A DNA stretch of 64,000 nucleotides from Canna indica (taxonomy: Eukaryota; Streptophyta; Magnoliopsida; Zingiberales; Cannaceae): assembly GCA_034359265.1 (NCBI GenBank), contig CP136898.1:1676501-1740500 (forward strand), given 5' to 3'. Shown here piece after piece: positions 12,990 to 24,582 of this stretch. Each line of letters opens with the position of its first letter. Positions within the stretch are counted from its first letter, which is position 1. The translations under genes were made by a program, and so were the position numbers. The notes beneath the pieces are model-generated. The model did no database searches, was not told the origin of the DNA, and saw only the letters and a list, made by a program, of their open reading frames with translations.

Positions 12990-13280
12990 GCAACGGCTAT
13001 CAGCAACGGCCGCTCAAGCCGTTGCTATTTGCAACGGCATTCTTACGGCCGCCCGAGCCGTTGCAGATATCTGTATCTGCAATGGCGTTCTAACGGAAAA
13101 CTGAGCCGTTGCAGATTATTTTAACTATCAGCAACGGTTTTCATACGGAAAGGCGAGCCGTTGCTGATGTTTTAATTTTTAGCAACGACTTACTAACGGA
13201 TAAGTGAGCAGTTGCTGATGATAACTTATCAGCAACGGCGTTCTAACGGGCGAGTGAGCCGTTGCTGATAAGTTTATATA
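12990..13280 (+). repeat. 5' subterminal repeats of E1
   Basis: About ten alternating direct and inverted copies of the 'cagcaacggc' motif. In En/Spm such arrays are the binding sites of the TNPA-type protein (established). The motif here is specific to this family and recurs in E2, the composite and the 36685-38716 element. Confidence 0.85.
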
Positions 13281-13282
13281 GG
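13275..13282 (+). promoter_or_regulatory. Putative TATA box of the E1 transposase unit
   Basis: TATATAGG directly follows the subterminal array and precedes the GC-rich leader. The same place in the composite's left half reads 'tttataaagg', and in the right half 'cctatataaac' in reverse. Confidence 0.5.
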
Positions 13283-13647
13283 GCACACTCTCGCGTCTGA
13301 CCCTTCTTCCTCCCGCTGCTGCCGCCGCCGCTCCTGCCGACGCCTACGCCGCTGCTGCAGCTGCTGCCGGTATGTTGATCGGCCGGAGAGGTTAAAATCC
13401 GGCTGAAACCCTATTTCTAGGGTTTCGGCCGGCGGCGGTCGGCCAATGGCCGCCGCCGGACCTTCTACAGTGGCCGGACAGTGTGTCCGGCCACTGTACG
13501 CCGGCGCCGGAGGGTGCACTCCGGCACCGGAATATATATATATATATATTATTGTTTTGAAATTGTTAATTAATTATTTTATAATTGTTAATTAATTGTT
13601 TAGATTAATTGTTTAATTTGTTAGATTAATTATTAGGGTTTAGATTA

Positions 13648-13868
13648 ATTTCGGATGCGCGTCGGAATCGTCCACTTCGGACGCGCGCCGGAATCGTCCA
13701 ATTTGGACTCGCGCCGGAATCGTCTACTTCGGACGCGCGGCGGAATCGTCCAATTCGGACTCGCGCCGGAATCGTCCACTTCGGACGCGCGCCGAATTCG
13801 TCCAATTCGTAATCGCGCCGGAATCGACCACTTCGAACGCGCGCCGAAATCGTCCAATATGGACTTGA
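13648..13868 (+). repeat. 26-bp minisatellite in E1
   Basis: About eight imperfect copies of a 26-bp unit containing 'cggaatcgtccacttcgg' followed by 'acgcgcgc' or 'actcgcgc'. The unit length is not a multiple of three, so readable frames across it are not evidence of coding. The same satellite occupies the same place in the other copies with different repeat counts. Confidence 0.85.
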
Positions 13869-14071
13869 ACTGTCTCGAAACATTTAGAAAATAATCATCC
13901 ATCCGACGAGTTGATATGTTTCACGTACGCATCGACGAATCGGATATGATTTAGCAAAACCTTAGATCCGTTCGGGAATTGTATGTTCGTGTAAAAGAAG
14001 TAGATGATCATTTATACGACGTACAATTCTTGAATTGTCCCTGATTGGATAATTTGGGAATATAATTATTT

Positions 14072-14247
14072 GTACTGTACTTACGTTTTTATTTTAACTG
14101 TTAACTAATTATTCTAAAATTCGGCAACATCTCTCTTGTTCTCCGATACACGCCCAGATAATATGCGTATTCGGAGAACTGTAGGGAGATGCTGTCGAAA
14201 TTTAGAATAATTAGTTAACAGTTAAAATAAAAACGTAAGTGCAGTAC
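14072..14247. repeat. 176-bp near-palindrome (hairpin) in E1
   Basis: Two arms of about 87 nt ('gtactgtacttacgttttta...' and its reverse complement ending '...cgtaagtgcagtac') meet near 14160 with few mismatches. It has exactly the same length in the element copies at 30925-31100 and 37494-37669. It sits just upstream of the transposase start codon. Confidence 0.85.
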
Positions 14248-14328
14248 GAATAACATAAATCCCGAATGGAATAGGACAATCTCACCTAAAGACATTAACC
14301 AAAGAAATTGTCATTGATTGACAAAATC

Positions 14329-15793
14329 ATGTCGGCTGATCGAAGTTGGATGTACCGACGTCTTGATCGTGGAGCTTTAACGAATGAGTTTCGATTAGAC
14401 GTAACGTACTTCCTAAATTTCGCCTATTTGGGGTCCGTTGACTGAATTAAGTATGTTTTTTAGAAGCATCTGTGCAAATGTCTTTCGAGTCGAAGATATG
14501 TCAACACTTGAAAATAATATTGTTGAAATCATATGCAAGTTGGAGCAATTTTTCCCTCCTGCATTTTTTGACTCGATGGAGCATCTACCGATACACTTGG
14601 CATACGAGGCACGAGTTGGTGGCTCCGTTCAATATCGTTGGATGTACTTATTTGAAAGATACATGAATCATCTGAAGAAAAAAGTAAAGAACACCGCAGC
14701 TGTTGAAGGATCAATATCTGAATCGTATATCATCCAAGAAATTTCAATATTCTGCTCATTTTACTTTGAATCGACAGTACAGACAAGATTTGATCGTCTT
14801 CCACGTAACGACGACGGGGGTGTTCGACATTCAGATGGACGTTTAAATATATTTTGTCACTCTGGTCGTGCTTTTGGTTCTCGTCCATCTCGACACTTAA
14901 GCGATGAAGAGTATCATTTGGCACACTTGTATGTATTACTCAATTGTCCAGAGATTGAACAATTCATTGAAATATTTGACATTGAGATGGTGCAAAAATA
15001 CTCTATTCATAACGATCAAGAATTGGAGAGATTACGGAATCGTGATTTTCCTACTTGGATTCAGACTTACAGCAAAGATCACAGAGCTGAAATAGATGAA
15101 AAAATATTTGAGTTTGTTAGTGGACCGTCGCGACTTGTGTCGTGCTATAACGGATATTTTGTTAACGGGTATAAATTTCACACGGTTGAATATTCATTTG
15201 CAAAGAAGACGATGAATGCTGGGGTCTGCGTGAAAGGGACAACCTATGTTGAATGTGATATGGATTTTTATGGACTGGTGGAAGAAGTGATAGAGTTGCA
15301 CTACTTCGGCTTGAAATCAGTGATCCTATTTAGATGTCATTGGTTCGATACAACAGAAAGGGGCATGAAAGTTCATCCAAAATACAAACTTGTTGAGATT
15401 AATTACAAATCGAAATTGGCAGCAAATGAGCCTTTTATATTGGCATCACAAGCCGAACAAGTATATTACGTGAAGTATCCGGCTCGAAATAAAGATATAG
15501 CAGATTGGCGTGTAGTCTGTAAGACAAAAGGTAGAGGAAAAATTGATCCGATAGTAGGAGAAAATGATCCTCCTGGTTTCTATCAAGAAGATGATCTTCC
15601 TGCTGTGGATCGTATTATTCCAATACTTGAGGATGCAGACACAACGTCAATTCAATTAGAAGTTGAATATGTTGATGATGACGATCATGAAATTGAGGAA
15701 GCTGGAGATGAAGAAGATGAAGAAGAGGAAGAAGAGGAAGAAGAGGAAGAAGAAGAAGAATTCGAAGACTATTATTCAGATGATGAAGAATAA
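14329..15793 (+). pseudogene. TNP2-like CACTA transposase lacking the Transposase_21 core
   Basis: From ATG 14329 the frame encodes a Transpos_assoc-type N-terminus (SADRSWMYRRLDRGALTNEF) for about 34 residues, then meets a stop at the edge of a deletion near 14430. Another frame continues from about 14438 to 15793 (451 codons, opening on TTG, not a true start). It holds DUF4218 (ELSMFFRSICANVF, HLPIHLAYEARVGGSVQYRW, about residues 3-110), DUF4216 (YKFHTVEYSFAKKTMNAGVC to GLKSVILFRCHWFD, about 245-310) and a long Glu/Asp tail. In full TNP2 proteins the DDE-type Transposase_21 domain lies between the first two parts. It is absent here, and the junction is out of frame. A transposase from this copy would be inactive. 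Confidence 0.85.
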
Positions 15794-15868
15794 TTGTAAA
15801 GTATATATTTTATTAAATATATCTTTACTATTTATACAATAATCTGATTATATGTCTGTTCGACAGAT

Positions 15869-17404
15869 ATGTCTGGTCGTGGTTATCGACGCATGAGAGT
15901 TTCGGAGTCTCCGATCGGTGATACTCCAGCACTTACTCATGCTGCTGATCCACCTGTTGCTGATCCTCATTCCGATGATATTACCGAGGCTAGTACATCC
16001 AGACGTAGGCGGCCACGCGGGCCGAACAGGTGGCAGCCTCCACCAGCCACAGAGTCACGTAGATTGATTAGCGTGATTGGGGAGCGGTAATATATCATGA
16101 ATTATGAATTATTACAAATTCATTATATCATAATATAATATTAAAATTTATTTTTGTTGTGCAGGTTCGAGCAAGAAGAAGTGCCGAGGAGCATTTCTTC
16201 TACTATTCGACGATACATGCACGGGGCATGGCCTACGTGGTCTCACGTGCCTAGCGAGCACGTCGACATGTTATGACGCGAGTTTGAGGCACGTATTATT
16301 ATTATTTTTTACATGCATGATGATATATTAATATTGGTACTGATATTATTATTTTGCAGGCTCGCTATACATGGGCCGAGGACCAGAGGCCCTTCATTTA
16401 CGCTGCCTGGGAGGCTATTTCCCGGGCAAGGTACAACGGGCAGCTGGGGCAGGCTCGGTCCCAAGCGATGGCCCGAGCTAGGACCACTAACATCGCGGAG
16501 ACTCGGGGATACGGCCCCGGTTGGATTACTCCGGATATATGGGACCAGCTCGTGGGGATATGGTCGATGGATCGATGGCAGGAGGTTTCTCGGAATGCGG
16601 CTAGAAATCGTATGTCGGGAGGAGCAGCGCGTCACACCAGCGGCTCTGTTGCATTTGCAGTGCACGCAAACCGTATGGTAAGTATATCTTTTAATTATAT
16701 ATTTTATTTGTTATTATGTGTACTAATTAATGTATTTGTTTTGTAAATGTAGACGACGGTGTCGGATGACGGGACTGTCCAGCGACCCTCCCCGATGACG
16801 GTGTTCGAGCGGACTCACCGTCGAGCACATGGGACGGGAGAGTACATCGACAACCGCACTGCATACATTATGGTAATTATATATTTGTTTAAATTATTCA
16901 TTATATATTTATAATTTAAGTTTTATGATAAATATTAAACAAAAAATCAAACTCGAGTAGGAGACCTACAGCCAGACGGTGGTGCAGCGCGGGGGTACCC
17001 CCGAGGACTTTGACGCAGCATCGTGGGTCGAGACCGCAGGTGGCTGGGACCATGGCCGCGTATATGTCTTCGCAGATAGTGGTCATGCGCGAGCCGTACT
17101 AGGGCCACTTGGGGCACCGACCCCTCCGGTCGCTGGTGAGCGACCGTCCACCTCTAGATCCAGTTATGATCATAGTAATAGGATAAGGACACTAGAGGAG
17201 ACGGTCGCGCGTCAGACTGAGATGATGGAGCGTCAGAGTCAGACGATGGCGAATATAGAAGCTATGTTACGCAACTTGTCAGGTCATCCCGAACCAGTCA
17301 TCTCTTCGGCATCATCTAATCCATCGTCCTCGAGTCAGTCCACGCCGGTGTACACTCAAGCGCTCCAGACCCCGCCATATAATCCAGACCATCCTCCATC
17401 TTGA
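15869..17404 (+). pseudogene. Transposase_24 (Ptta/En/Spm, TNPA-like) gene of E1, interrupted
   Basis: Five exons are inferred: 15869-16086, 16165 to about 16289, 16360-16677, 16753-16872 and 16961-17404. Exon 1 encodes a basic N-terminus (MSGRGYRR, SRRRRPRGPNRW). Exons 3-5 encode the Transposase_24 core (NAARNRMSGGAARHTSGSVA, TVFERTHRRAHGTGEYID, VVQRGGTPEDFDAASWVE) and a short coiled-coil-like tail (TLEETVARQTEMMERQSQ). This family is thought to supply the DNA-binding partner of the CACTA transposase. A TGA at 16274-16276 replaces the Trp codon present in the 28876-30410 copy. Intron 2 seems to use a GC donor ('gag|gcacgt'). Confidence 0.8.
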
Positions 17405-17699
17405 TCGTGAGATTTTTTGTTTGGATATTGAACTTGTTTAACTTATTTTGTTTGGATATTGATACTTCAATTTTGCATTTGAATTGTTTTTATACTATCG
17501 TGGATAATTATCAATATAAGTATAATTGTTTTGATGTATATATGTTGGTGTGTTTGTGATGTGTGAATGAATGTGTATGAGGTGTTTGTGATGTGTGAAT
17601 GAATGTGTGTATGAGGGTATGGGTGTGTGAGTTATGTATCAGATAAATGTATCAATGTATCAATGGAAATTTGAAATTTTCAAATTTTCTGGTTGCAGG

Positions 17700-18060
17700 T
17701 ATTCGTCATCAGCAACGACTTTCCCACGGGCGTCCGTGGGAAAGCCGTTGCTAAAAGTGTATCGAAAGCCGTTGCTGATGACCTACAACAACGGCTTAGC
17801 GACGGCGTTTTACTAACGGCGTTGCTACGGACTCAGCGGTCGTTGCTATTAATGTTATCAGCAACGGCTCCGGGTCTGTGGCAAAACCGTTGCTGATAAT
17901 AGTTTTAGAGACGGCCCGAGCGGTCGTTGCTGATAATGTTTTGAGCGACGGCCCGAGCGGCCGTTGCTGATCCGTTGCTAAGTCATCAGCAACGCGACTT
18001 TCTGTCACGGCTCTATTGCAACGGCTCAGCAACGGCATCAGCCGTTGCTGATGACCATTT
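17700..18060 (+). repeat. 3' subterminal repeats of E1
   Basis: Some fifteen copies of the 'cagcaacgg/ccgttgctg' motif in both orientations, ending at the TTTCTAGTAGTG terminus. The order differs from the 5' array, which allows 5' and 3' ends to be told apart in rearranged copies. Confidence 0.85.
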
Positions 18061-18074
18061 TTCTAGTAGTGACT

Positions 18075-19529
18075 GGACATTAGACGCGAAGGATCGCATC
18101 ATGCGTCACCTCGCTTCAGGCAAGGAACATTATATATATGCTATAAACTGATTATATCTTGTAAACCAAACATATGATAAATTTCATGTTTCCATTCTTA
18201 ATCCTTGTTTAATAATTAGATTCTTAATTAAGCTTTTAATGTAAACTACTAAAAACATATATATACAACAATCAAGCAACTTTAGTGGATTTATTTTTGA
18301 TTAATTAATTGCAAGCACTCGAGTGGATTTAATTACACAACATATATGGAGCCTGCCCTGGAGTGATGTCGATTGGCAATTTATATATATATAATAATTG
18401 AATCAAATAAAGCTTCAATTATATAACAAAAAAAGAACAAGCTGGCATCTGCATAATTAATTCCCATCTTGCTTGCTGCATATGGTGGGTTAATTTCGTA
18501 GGGTTAGCATATATATATATATGCGTGCTACTCGTGTCAATTTTTTTAAGTTATTAGATGTGGAATATGATAATAAATAAACAGAATATGCCCTACTCCT
18601 GCAACTCATGCTAAATAAATTATTCCTATATTATATTATATTATATTATATTATATTATATTCATTTATTTAATTAGTAAAATAATATTATGATTAATAC
18701 GTATTAATTTATTTTTGGCGTGACTAATAATAAATGAAATGATAAACTCCAGTAAGTCATGATATTTGGTTTTGGTTGCTGAAAAATAGTTGACTTGTTA
18801 ATTAAAAAATTATCTATAAATAAATATATAGCTCGGGTTTCTCCCCTAAATCTCAGCAAACCTCCTAATTGGTTCGCCATCTGAAAACTCTCAATTGGCC
18901 CTCAGGTCAAACATTGAGCTTGGAAGTTTTTGTAAATTCACTTTGTTTTTTACTTTGGACCAAAATTTCAAATTGATTTGTCTAAATAATGCTAGAGATT
19001 TGATTTAAGATTAAACTGTTGATCTTAATTTAAACCCTAGGAAGCCTCCAATACTTCAAGAGAGTTGATGTTAGAGTTGGTTTCACGAAAAAGATCCTCG
19101 AGTTTTCTAATTGGTAAGATTTTTTCTTGTGAGAATGAGATTTTTAGAGAAAATATTAAAAGGAGAAGAGAATTATTTGTTTCTCAGCTATCATTAACAA
19201 TATTAATAGAATCTTCATATTCGATTCAATTCAAAAAGATCAAAATCTGAAAAATCTAGAATTGATTTTGTGTTAGGAGCGAGTAAGAGAGATAATTAGA
19301 GGTAGTGATCAGAAGTGTTTCTGCGTACATGAGTGACTTTAGCATTTTTAGATAAATGAAGCAAAAAAATAATTAACAAAATTAAGTTCTATTTAACCAA
19401 ACCAAAATGCGTTTAAAAACTAGTATATTATTAGCTAATATTATTTCGAAACTTATTATGGATATGTGTAATTGAGTGATGGAATCTTTTTGGTCAATCA
19501 AGAATTTAACTTTTGATATTTATTTATTG
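18075..19529. other. AT-rich intergenic DNA between E1 and the OMT gene 2 flank
   Basis: No gene recognised. Contains a short (TATTA)n microsatellite near 18630-18660 and a weak match to the OMT upstream motif near 18520 ('gcgtgctactcgtg'). Confidence 0.6.
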
Positions 19530-20540
19530 GAAGTTCCAACGTATTTGTGGTGAAGGAAACAAGGGAACAGATTGGTTTGCCAAATGTTGATTAAGTCTAA
19601 TTAAGAGCTCTTTTATATGGGAGGAGGATGAGTGGCCTCCAAAACCTATATATAGGATAATTTGTAATGACTGTCCAATATATATAATTTAGATTAATAA
19701 TATTATAATTTTGATTAAGAAAAATAATAAATAAATAAAATGATGGATATAATGGTGCTCGCGCGTAGGGCTGTTCATTGGGTTGACCCGACCAAATGAA
19801 CCCAAGAATCCGACCCGACCCGACCTATTTGGGTCGGGTCGGGTCGAGTAATCGGGTCAGGTTGGGTACAATTTGACCAAATCCGATCATAATCGGATCG
19901 GATCTCGAGTTTTAGAATTTTGAAATCCGATGATCCGATTATTTATATATTTTTTAATCATATTTAAATATTTTATATTTAAAAAATATTTATTTTAAAT
20001 AATTTTTTAATTTTTATAAAAAATATTGTTAAAAAACTCATTTTTTATCTAAACGAGTAAACCCGACTACCCGACCCGACCCGATTACACTTGATCGGGT
20101 CGAATCGATTTTTTTTCTAAATTCGACCCGTGAACACCTTTACTCACGCGTGCGACTCGTTTCTATTATTTTATATGGTAGTAAGTTACTGAATACCTAC
20201 GGAACCAGCATTTTTAAATAAAATAAAATGATTCGAGAAATCAGAAAGCATCATATACATTATACAGAACCAGTGATCGACAGCCAATCTAATTAAGTTA
20301 GTTTAAACTATACAGAATGCTGATAAAGCTACTACTGCAACGTGGATATTTAATTACAAGAGTGGCCTGATCCAATCTAAGTTAACCTATTTAATTGCAC
20401 TGATCAACGTGGCCTCACATTTGCATCTGATCATCAAAAGACTGGAATCACTGGATATGCATGAAGCATGTTCATATATATATATAATTTTTTCCCCAAT
20501 AAATTAAGCTGAATAGTTTTAGCTTTATAATCTCAAAACA
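19530..20540. repeat. Duplicated OMT upstream region (gene 2 copy)
   Basis: Colinear with the relic at 1880-2450 once the MITE at 19766-20142 is removed. It lies about 1.2 kb upstream of OMT gene 2 and is interpreted as its distal promoter region. Confidence 0.65.
19766..20142. mobile_element. hAT-type MITE (377 bp)
   Basis: Ends TAGGGCTGTTCA / TGAACACCTTTA form short inverted termini, with GC-rich 'gggtcgggtcggg' subterminal runs and an AT-rich centre. It is flanked by an 8-bp duplication with one mismatch (CTCGCGCG at 19758-19765, CTCACGCG at 20143-20150). The paralogous locus near 2130 has a single uninterrupted 'ctcgcgcgtg', an empty site. Confidence 0.85.
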
Positions 20541-20884
20541 TATACAAAAAAAACTCGATCATAAGAAAGTAGGGGTGTGCACAAATATGGGTATATATAT
20601 CCGAAACTAGTTAATTAAAACTTACTCGATTCGATAGTTTTCGAGTACCCAATTTAAATTTGAGTAGGACCTAAAAAAAAAAAAGAAATTTATTAAAATC
20701 GATCCATTCCTGTTACAATTTCAACATATATATTAGGTACTTAATTGAAACCTGAACAAGTATTCGGAACCGATTAAGTATAATATAATTTATTCAATTT
20801 TAAATTAGCCATCCGGACGAATATTCAAAATATGTTAATATGATATTCTTATATATATATAATGTATTTGTATGCTATAATTAT

Positions 20885-21386
20885 CACTACTAGAAATTGA
20901 GTCTTCAGCAACGACTATCAGCAACGGCCGCTCAAGCCATTGCTATTTGCAACGGCATTCTTACGGCCGCTCGAGCCGTTGCAGATATGTTGTATCTGCA
21001 ACAGCTTTCTAACGGACATGCGAGCCGTTGCTGATAATGTTAATTAATAGGCGAGAGCAGAGGCGGCGGCGGCAGCAGCGGGAGGAAGAAGGGTCGGGCG
21101 CGACCGCGTGCCCTATATAAACTTATCATCAACGGCTCACTCGCCCGTTAAAAAGCCGTTGCTAATAAGTTATCATCAGCAATGGCTCATTTGTCCGTTA
21201 GCAAGCCGTTGCTAATAAGTTATCATCCACAATGGCTCACTTGTCCGTTAAAAAGCCGTTCCTGATAATTAACATTATCAGCAACGGCTCGCATGTCCGT
21301 TAGAAAGCCGTTGCAGATACAACATATCTGCAACGGCTCGAGCGGCCGTAAAAATATCGTTGCTGAAGACTCAATTTCTAGTAGTG
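20885..21386. mobile_element. CACTA mini-element E2 with two 5'-type ends
   Basis: 502 bp bounded by CACTACTAGAAATTGAGTC and its exact reverse complement. Both halves carry the 5'-end order of subterminal repeats, and the right half includes the reverse complement of the family's 5' leader and TATA region ('gaggaagaagggtcgggcgc', 'cctatataaac'). No coding sequence. No clean 3-bp duplication is visible (TAT left, TTA right). Confidence 0.8.

Positions 21387-21387
<1 letters not shown>

Positions 21388-21442
<55 letters not shown>
21388..21442 (+). repeat. (TA)n(GA)n microsatellite
   Basis: A run of about 16 TA units followed by about 10 GA units immediately right of E2, about 280 bp before the OMT gene 2 start. 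Confidence 0.9.
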
Positions 21443-21681
21443 TATATCATATAAAAAAATATAGTGTACCAAAACCTGCTTAGAAAATATAAAGTTACTT
21501 AAACACTTACGTAGGAAGGTTATTTTGGTTACTTAGAAATTTCACACAGACTGGACGAGAGAGATACTAAATCAAATTAAAAAGAATATAAATATACATA
21601 ATGTATTTATATTGTAGAGTGGTCGAGTGGTAGTTCCAAATCCTACATATATGACGGATGATCCCAATCGAGTCTTCCGGG

Positions 21682-21683
<2 letters not shown>

Positions 21684-21721
<38 letters not shown>
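21684..21721 (+). repeat. (GA)n tract in 5' leader of OMT gene 2
   Basis: Pure GA run ending four bases before the start codon, orthologous to the tract in OMT gene 1. Confidence 0.7.
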
Positions 21722-21724
<3 letters not shown>

Positions 21725-21726
<2 letters not shown>

Positions 21727-22940
21727 GGCGAGTTGTGTTGAAGAGAGTAGTAGTATTCCCACCGTGGAGGAGCTGGAAGCCCTCGGCGATGTGTGGAACC
21801 AGACCTTCAGCTTCGTCACCTCCATGTCCCTCAAATGCGCCGTGGAGCTCGGCATCCCCGACGCCATCCACGGAAACGGTGGCTCCATCACTCTCCCCCA
21901 TCTCGCCACCGCCCTCTCGATCGCACCCGCCAAGCTCTCCGCCCTCCGCTGCCTCATACGCCTCCTCGTCCATAACGGCTGCTTTTCCAAGCAAGCCAAA
22001 AGCAGCGCCGACGAGGACGACGTCTACGTCCTGACGCCCATGTCCAAGCTCCTCGTGAGCTCGAAGCACACGGGGATGCCGAATTTTGTGATGCTGGAGC
22101 TGCACCCGCTCTTGATCGAGATGTGGCTTTCGATGGGCTCGTGGTTCCACGGGACCGCGCCCACGGTGTTCGAAGCGACCGTAGGGAAGGGAATCTTCGA
22201 TATGCTGCCGGAGCACCCGGAGTTCTCCGCCATGTTCAACGCGACTGTGGAGCGGGACTCGCGGCTGGTGGGGGAGGTCCTGGTGAAGAAGCACCGGGAG
22301 GTGTTCGACGGAATGGATTCGCTGGTGGAAGTCACGGGGCGCATGCACGGGCACGGCGCCATGACGGCCATCATCGCCGAGGCCTTCCCGCACATGAAAT
22401 GCTCGATTCTGGACCTGCCCCACTTCGTCGAGGTGGCTGCCACCAACTGCAAAACGCCGCCCAACTTGGATTTTGTTGCGGGCGACATGTTCGACCATAT
22501 ACCATCGGCCGACCTTCTTCTGCTCAAGGTCGGTCAATCAATTGCATAACTTAATTAACAAGATCTGATATATATATATATATGGGCAAATTAACTAATG
22601 AATCAATCATATATATATATATATATATATACTGCAGTGGGTGCTGATGACATGGAACGACGAGGACTGCGTGAAGATATTGAAGCGTTGCAGGGAGGCA
22701 ATCGAGGCATCCAAGGACAAGGGAGGAAAAGTACTCATCGTCGACATGGTTCTCAAAGATGCAGAGAGGTACGATAAGTCGACGGAAACGCAGTTGTTCT
22801 TCGACACGCTGATGATGGTGGCGAGAGGAGCAAAGCAACGGGAAGAGCACGAATGGGGGAAACTCTTCACTGAAGCCGGCTTCTCTAACTACAAGATCAC
22901 TCCTTTCGGATTGCGGTCGTTGATCGAGGTCTACCCTTGA
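21725..22940 (+). CDS. COMT-type O-methyltransferase-like protein 2 (catalytic residues lost)
   Basis: Exons 21725-22528 and 22638-22940 (intron 109 bp, TA-rich, GT-AG) give 368 residues. It is the closest relative of protein 1, with the same VWNQTFSFVTSMSLKCAVEL N-terminal signature. The SAM loop reads VEVTGRMHGHGA instead of VDVGGGTG. The catalytic His is Met272 in WVLMTWNDEDC. The first acid is retained as Asp (IVDMVL) and the second is Gln in AKQREEHEW. LDLPHF and GDMF are still present, so parts of the SAM pocket remain. The 5' leader carries a GA tract and a weakened TATA box. A long open frame on the opposite strand (21572-22537) is an artefact of GC-rich codon use. Function unknown; inferred to be an altered OMT-fold protein. 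Confidence 0.9.
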
Positions 22941-24582
22941 ATATATCTTGATCCCTGATGTCACCAGATCATATATATATATATATGCAGTATGCATGGA
23001 ATCGATCGTACGATATATTGTTGTGTGTAATGTTGGTTGTGTGTTCCAGTACTTGAAAGCGCGCAGTATGCATGCATCTGTCTACATATATGTATGTGAG
23101 CCATAAATAAGCAGGTATTTGCATGTGAATATCTTGATATCAGTTGCATATTTGTGAATATATATAATCAGTTGCATATTTAATTTATTTTCTCTTTTGT
23201 TTTATGAGATGGTCCAAATTTTTCTTCTCGATCACACTTGCAAAATTAACATTGTTATCTTCCATTTGAATATTGTGTCTTCAAAGCCTGTCCTCTCGAG
23301 CACGATCGAGCCACATGTGCTCTTCCATTTTCATATTTTGATATAGGGAAATATTGCGTTTATTGACACCATTCCTTTTGTGGATATTTGTCTATATGGT
23401 TCTTTTTGTGATTTGCAATTCCAAACCATCTTTTATTCAACTTCTATGGGCAGAAAACTTATGAACGAGTGAATATGAGCTTTAAGCGATCAAATAAAAA
23501 TAGAAAGGAAATGAATATGTTCAGTGACTGAATATGAATAGAAAGGAAATTGATATGAACATTCATATCCCTTTCTATCCATGTTCAATCGCTTGAAGCC
23601 TATATTCACTCAGTCCATAAAAACTTATATGGGCAGATTGCTCATTTAAGTTTTTTTCTCTTCCAAGAAGATGTCTCCATGCATCAACATTAATTAAATC
23701 ATTCATTCATGCACCATTTTGATTAATGTACGTGACAAGGCTTATTTTACTAGGTTCACATCCCAATTAGAGGAGGAATTTCAAAGCCATACGAGAGCAT
23801 CCAAATTCTCCAAAAAGAAAGGGGTGCCAAGGATGTTACAAAGCTTAATCATTCTATTTTCGCATATAGTTACCCTCCAAGCAATACTCCATGTTTCTCG
23901 AGCAAGTTATACGCATTAGAAATTATAATTTAATTTGGTTGTAGGTGACTCGGTGAGCATCATATAGATCTGGAATAACTAAAATTTTTTTGAAGTTTTT
24001 GCACCATTTATGTTCCCAAAGCTAGTCATAACTCCATTGTCTAAAAGCGAAGATATTCTTGGCCATATAAATTCCTTTCCAAACACAACATCAAGCACGT
24101 GTTTGTGTTTTACAAACTAATTTTCGTGATTAATTAAAATACTTTGATCCTGTGATTTCCATCCATACTGTTAGGAACTTTTTGATTTTGCCCGAGCAAC
24201 AACGAATCATAGTAGAATATTTTCTACATGTTTGCAAATATATTTTTGTATTCATGTAATTTTGGCTTTTATTATAGTTCGTACTTATAAAATCGTATGT
24301 GCGATCCCCAAGGGTCCACGGTACAAGTTAGATGCATTTCGAGATCATTCGGCGCTTGGTGCATGCGCAATGGCTAAGCGGAGTAGTTTTCCTGCATTTG
24401 TCATGGTCGTGACCATGGAAAATCACAATCTCGCATGACTACGATTTTGTCATGATCCTCGTGCTTTTGGGAAGCTTGGGGTGGTGCTTGGGGGTTAGGA
24501 ATCTCACGTATAATGTAGTAGAGTGTTGGCAAACAAAGCGATTGCCTTGGGCAGAGACGAAAGAGCGGCCCATATGGGCATG
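22941..24582. other. 3' flank of OMT gene 2, AT-rich, no gene recognised
   Basis: Presumed 3'UTR with TA microsatellites up to about 23170, then unrecognised DNA. A long inverted repeat lies at 23450-23640 (listed separately). From about 24180 the sequence is less AT-rich and continues, interrupted by the CACTA composite, at 32196. Confidence 0.55.
23450..23640. repeat. Foldback (about 190 bp) downstream of OMT gene 2
   Basis: Imperfect inverted repeat with arms of roughly 80 nt. The left arm has 'gtgaatatgagctttaagcg' and the right arm ends 'cgcttgaagcctatattcac'. It could be a MITE relic or a transcribed hairpin. Confidence 0.6.

Larger units (their letters stand above)
12967..18071 (+). 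mobile_element. CACTA (En/Spm) transposon, element E1, 5.1 kb
   Basis: Begins CACTACTAGAAA and ends TTTCTAGTAGTG, flanked by a perfect 3-bp target duplication ACT (12964-12966 and 18072-18074), the hallmark of CACTA elements. Subterminal arrays of 'cagcaacggc/gccgttgctg' lie at 12990-13280 and 17700-18060. Inside, in order, are a TATA box, a GC-rich leader with a GTATGT donor-like site at about 13370, a 26-bp minisatellite, a 176-bp hairpin, a TNP2-like gene missing its catalytic core, and a Transposase_24 gene with a premature stop. It is therefore non-autonomous. Confidence 0.95.

Noticed and set aside
12990..13280. Regularly spaced short repeats resembling a CRISPR array
   Set aside because: Repeats alternate in orientation, spacing is irregular, they sit at transposon ends, and the genome is a plant. 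They are CACTA subterminal sites.
13626..13902. Ser/Arg/Ile-rich frames on both strands in E1 (and equivalents in other copies)
   Set aside because: Produced by the 26-bp minisatellite. Copy-number changes alter the frame between elements.
14438..14455. Start codon of the 451-codon DUF4218 frame
   Set aside because: The frame opens on TTG at a deletion junction. It is the truncated middle of a larger transposase, not a gene with its own start.
20882..21389. 3-bp target duplication for the mini-element E2
   Set aside because: Flanks are TAT and TTA in an AT-rich context. Not a clean duplication, so none is claimed.
21572..22537. Long minus-strand frame (about 320 codons) over OMT gene 2 exon 1, with similar antisense frames over genes 1, 3 and 4
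   Set aside because: High GC3 on the sense strand removes stops on the other strand. The protein has no family pattern, and the sense frame is a clear OMT.
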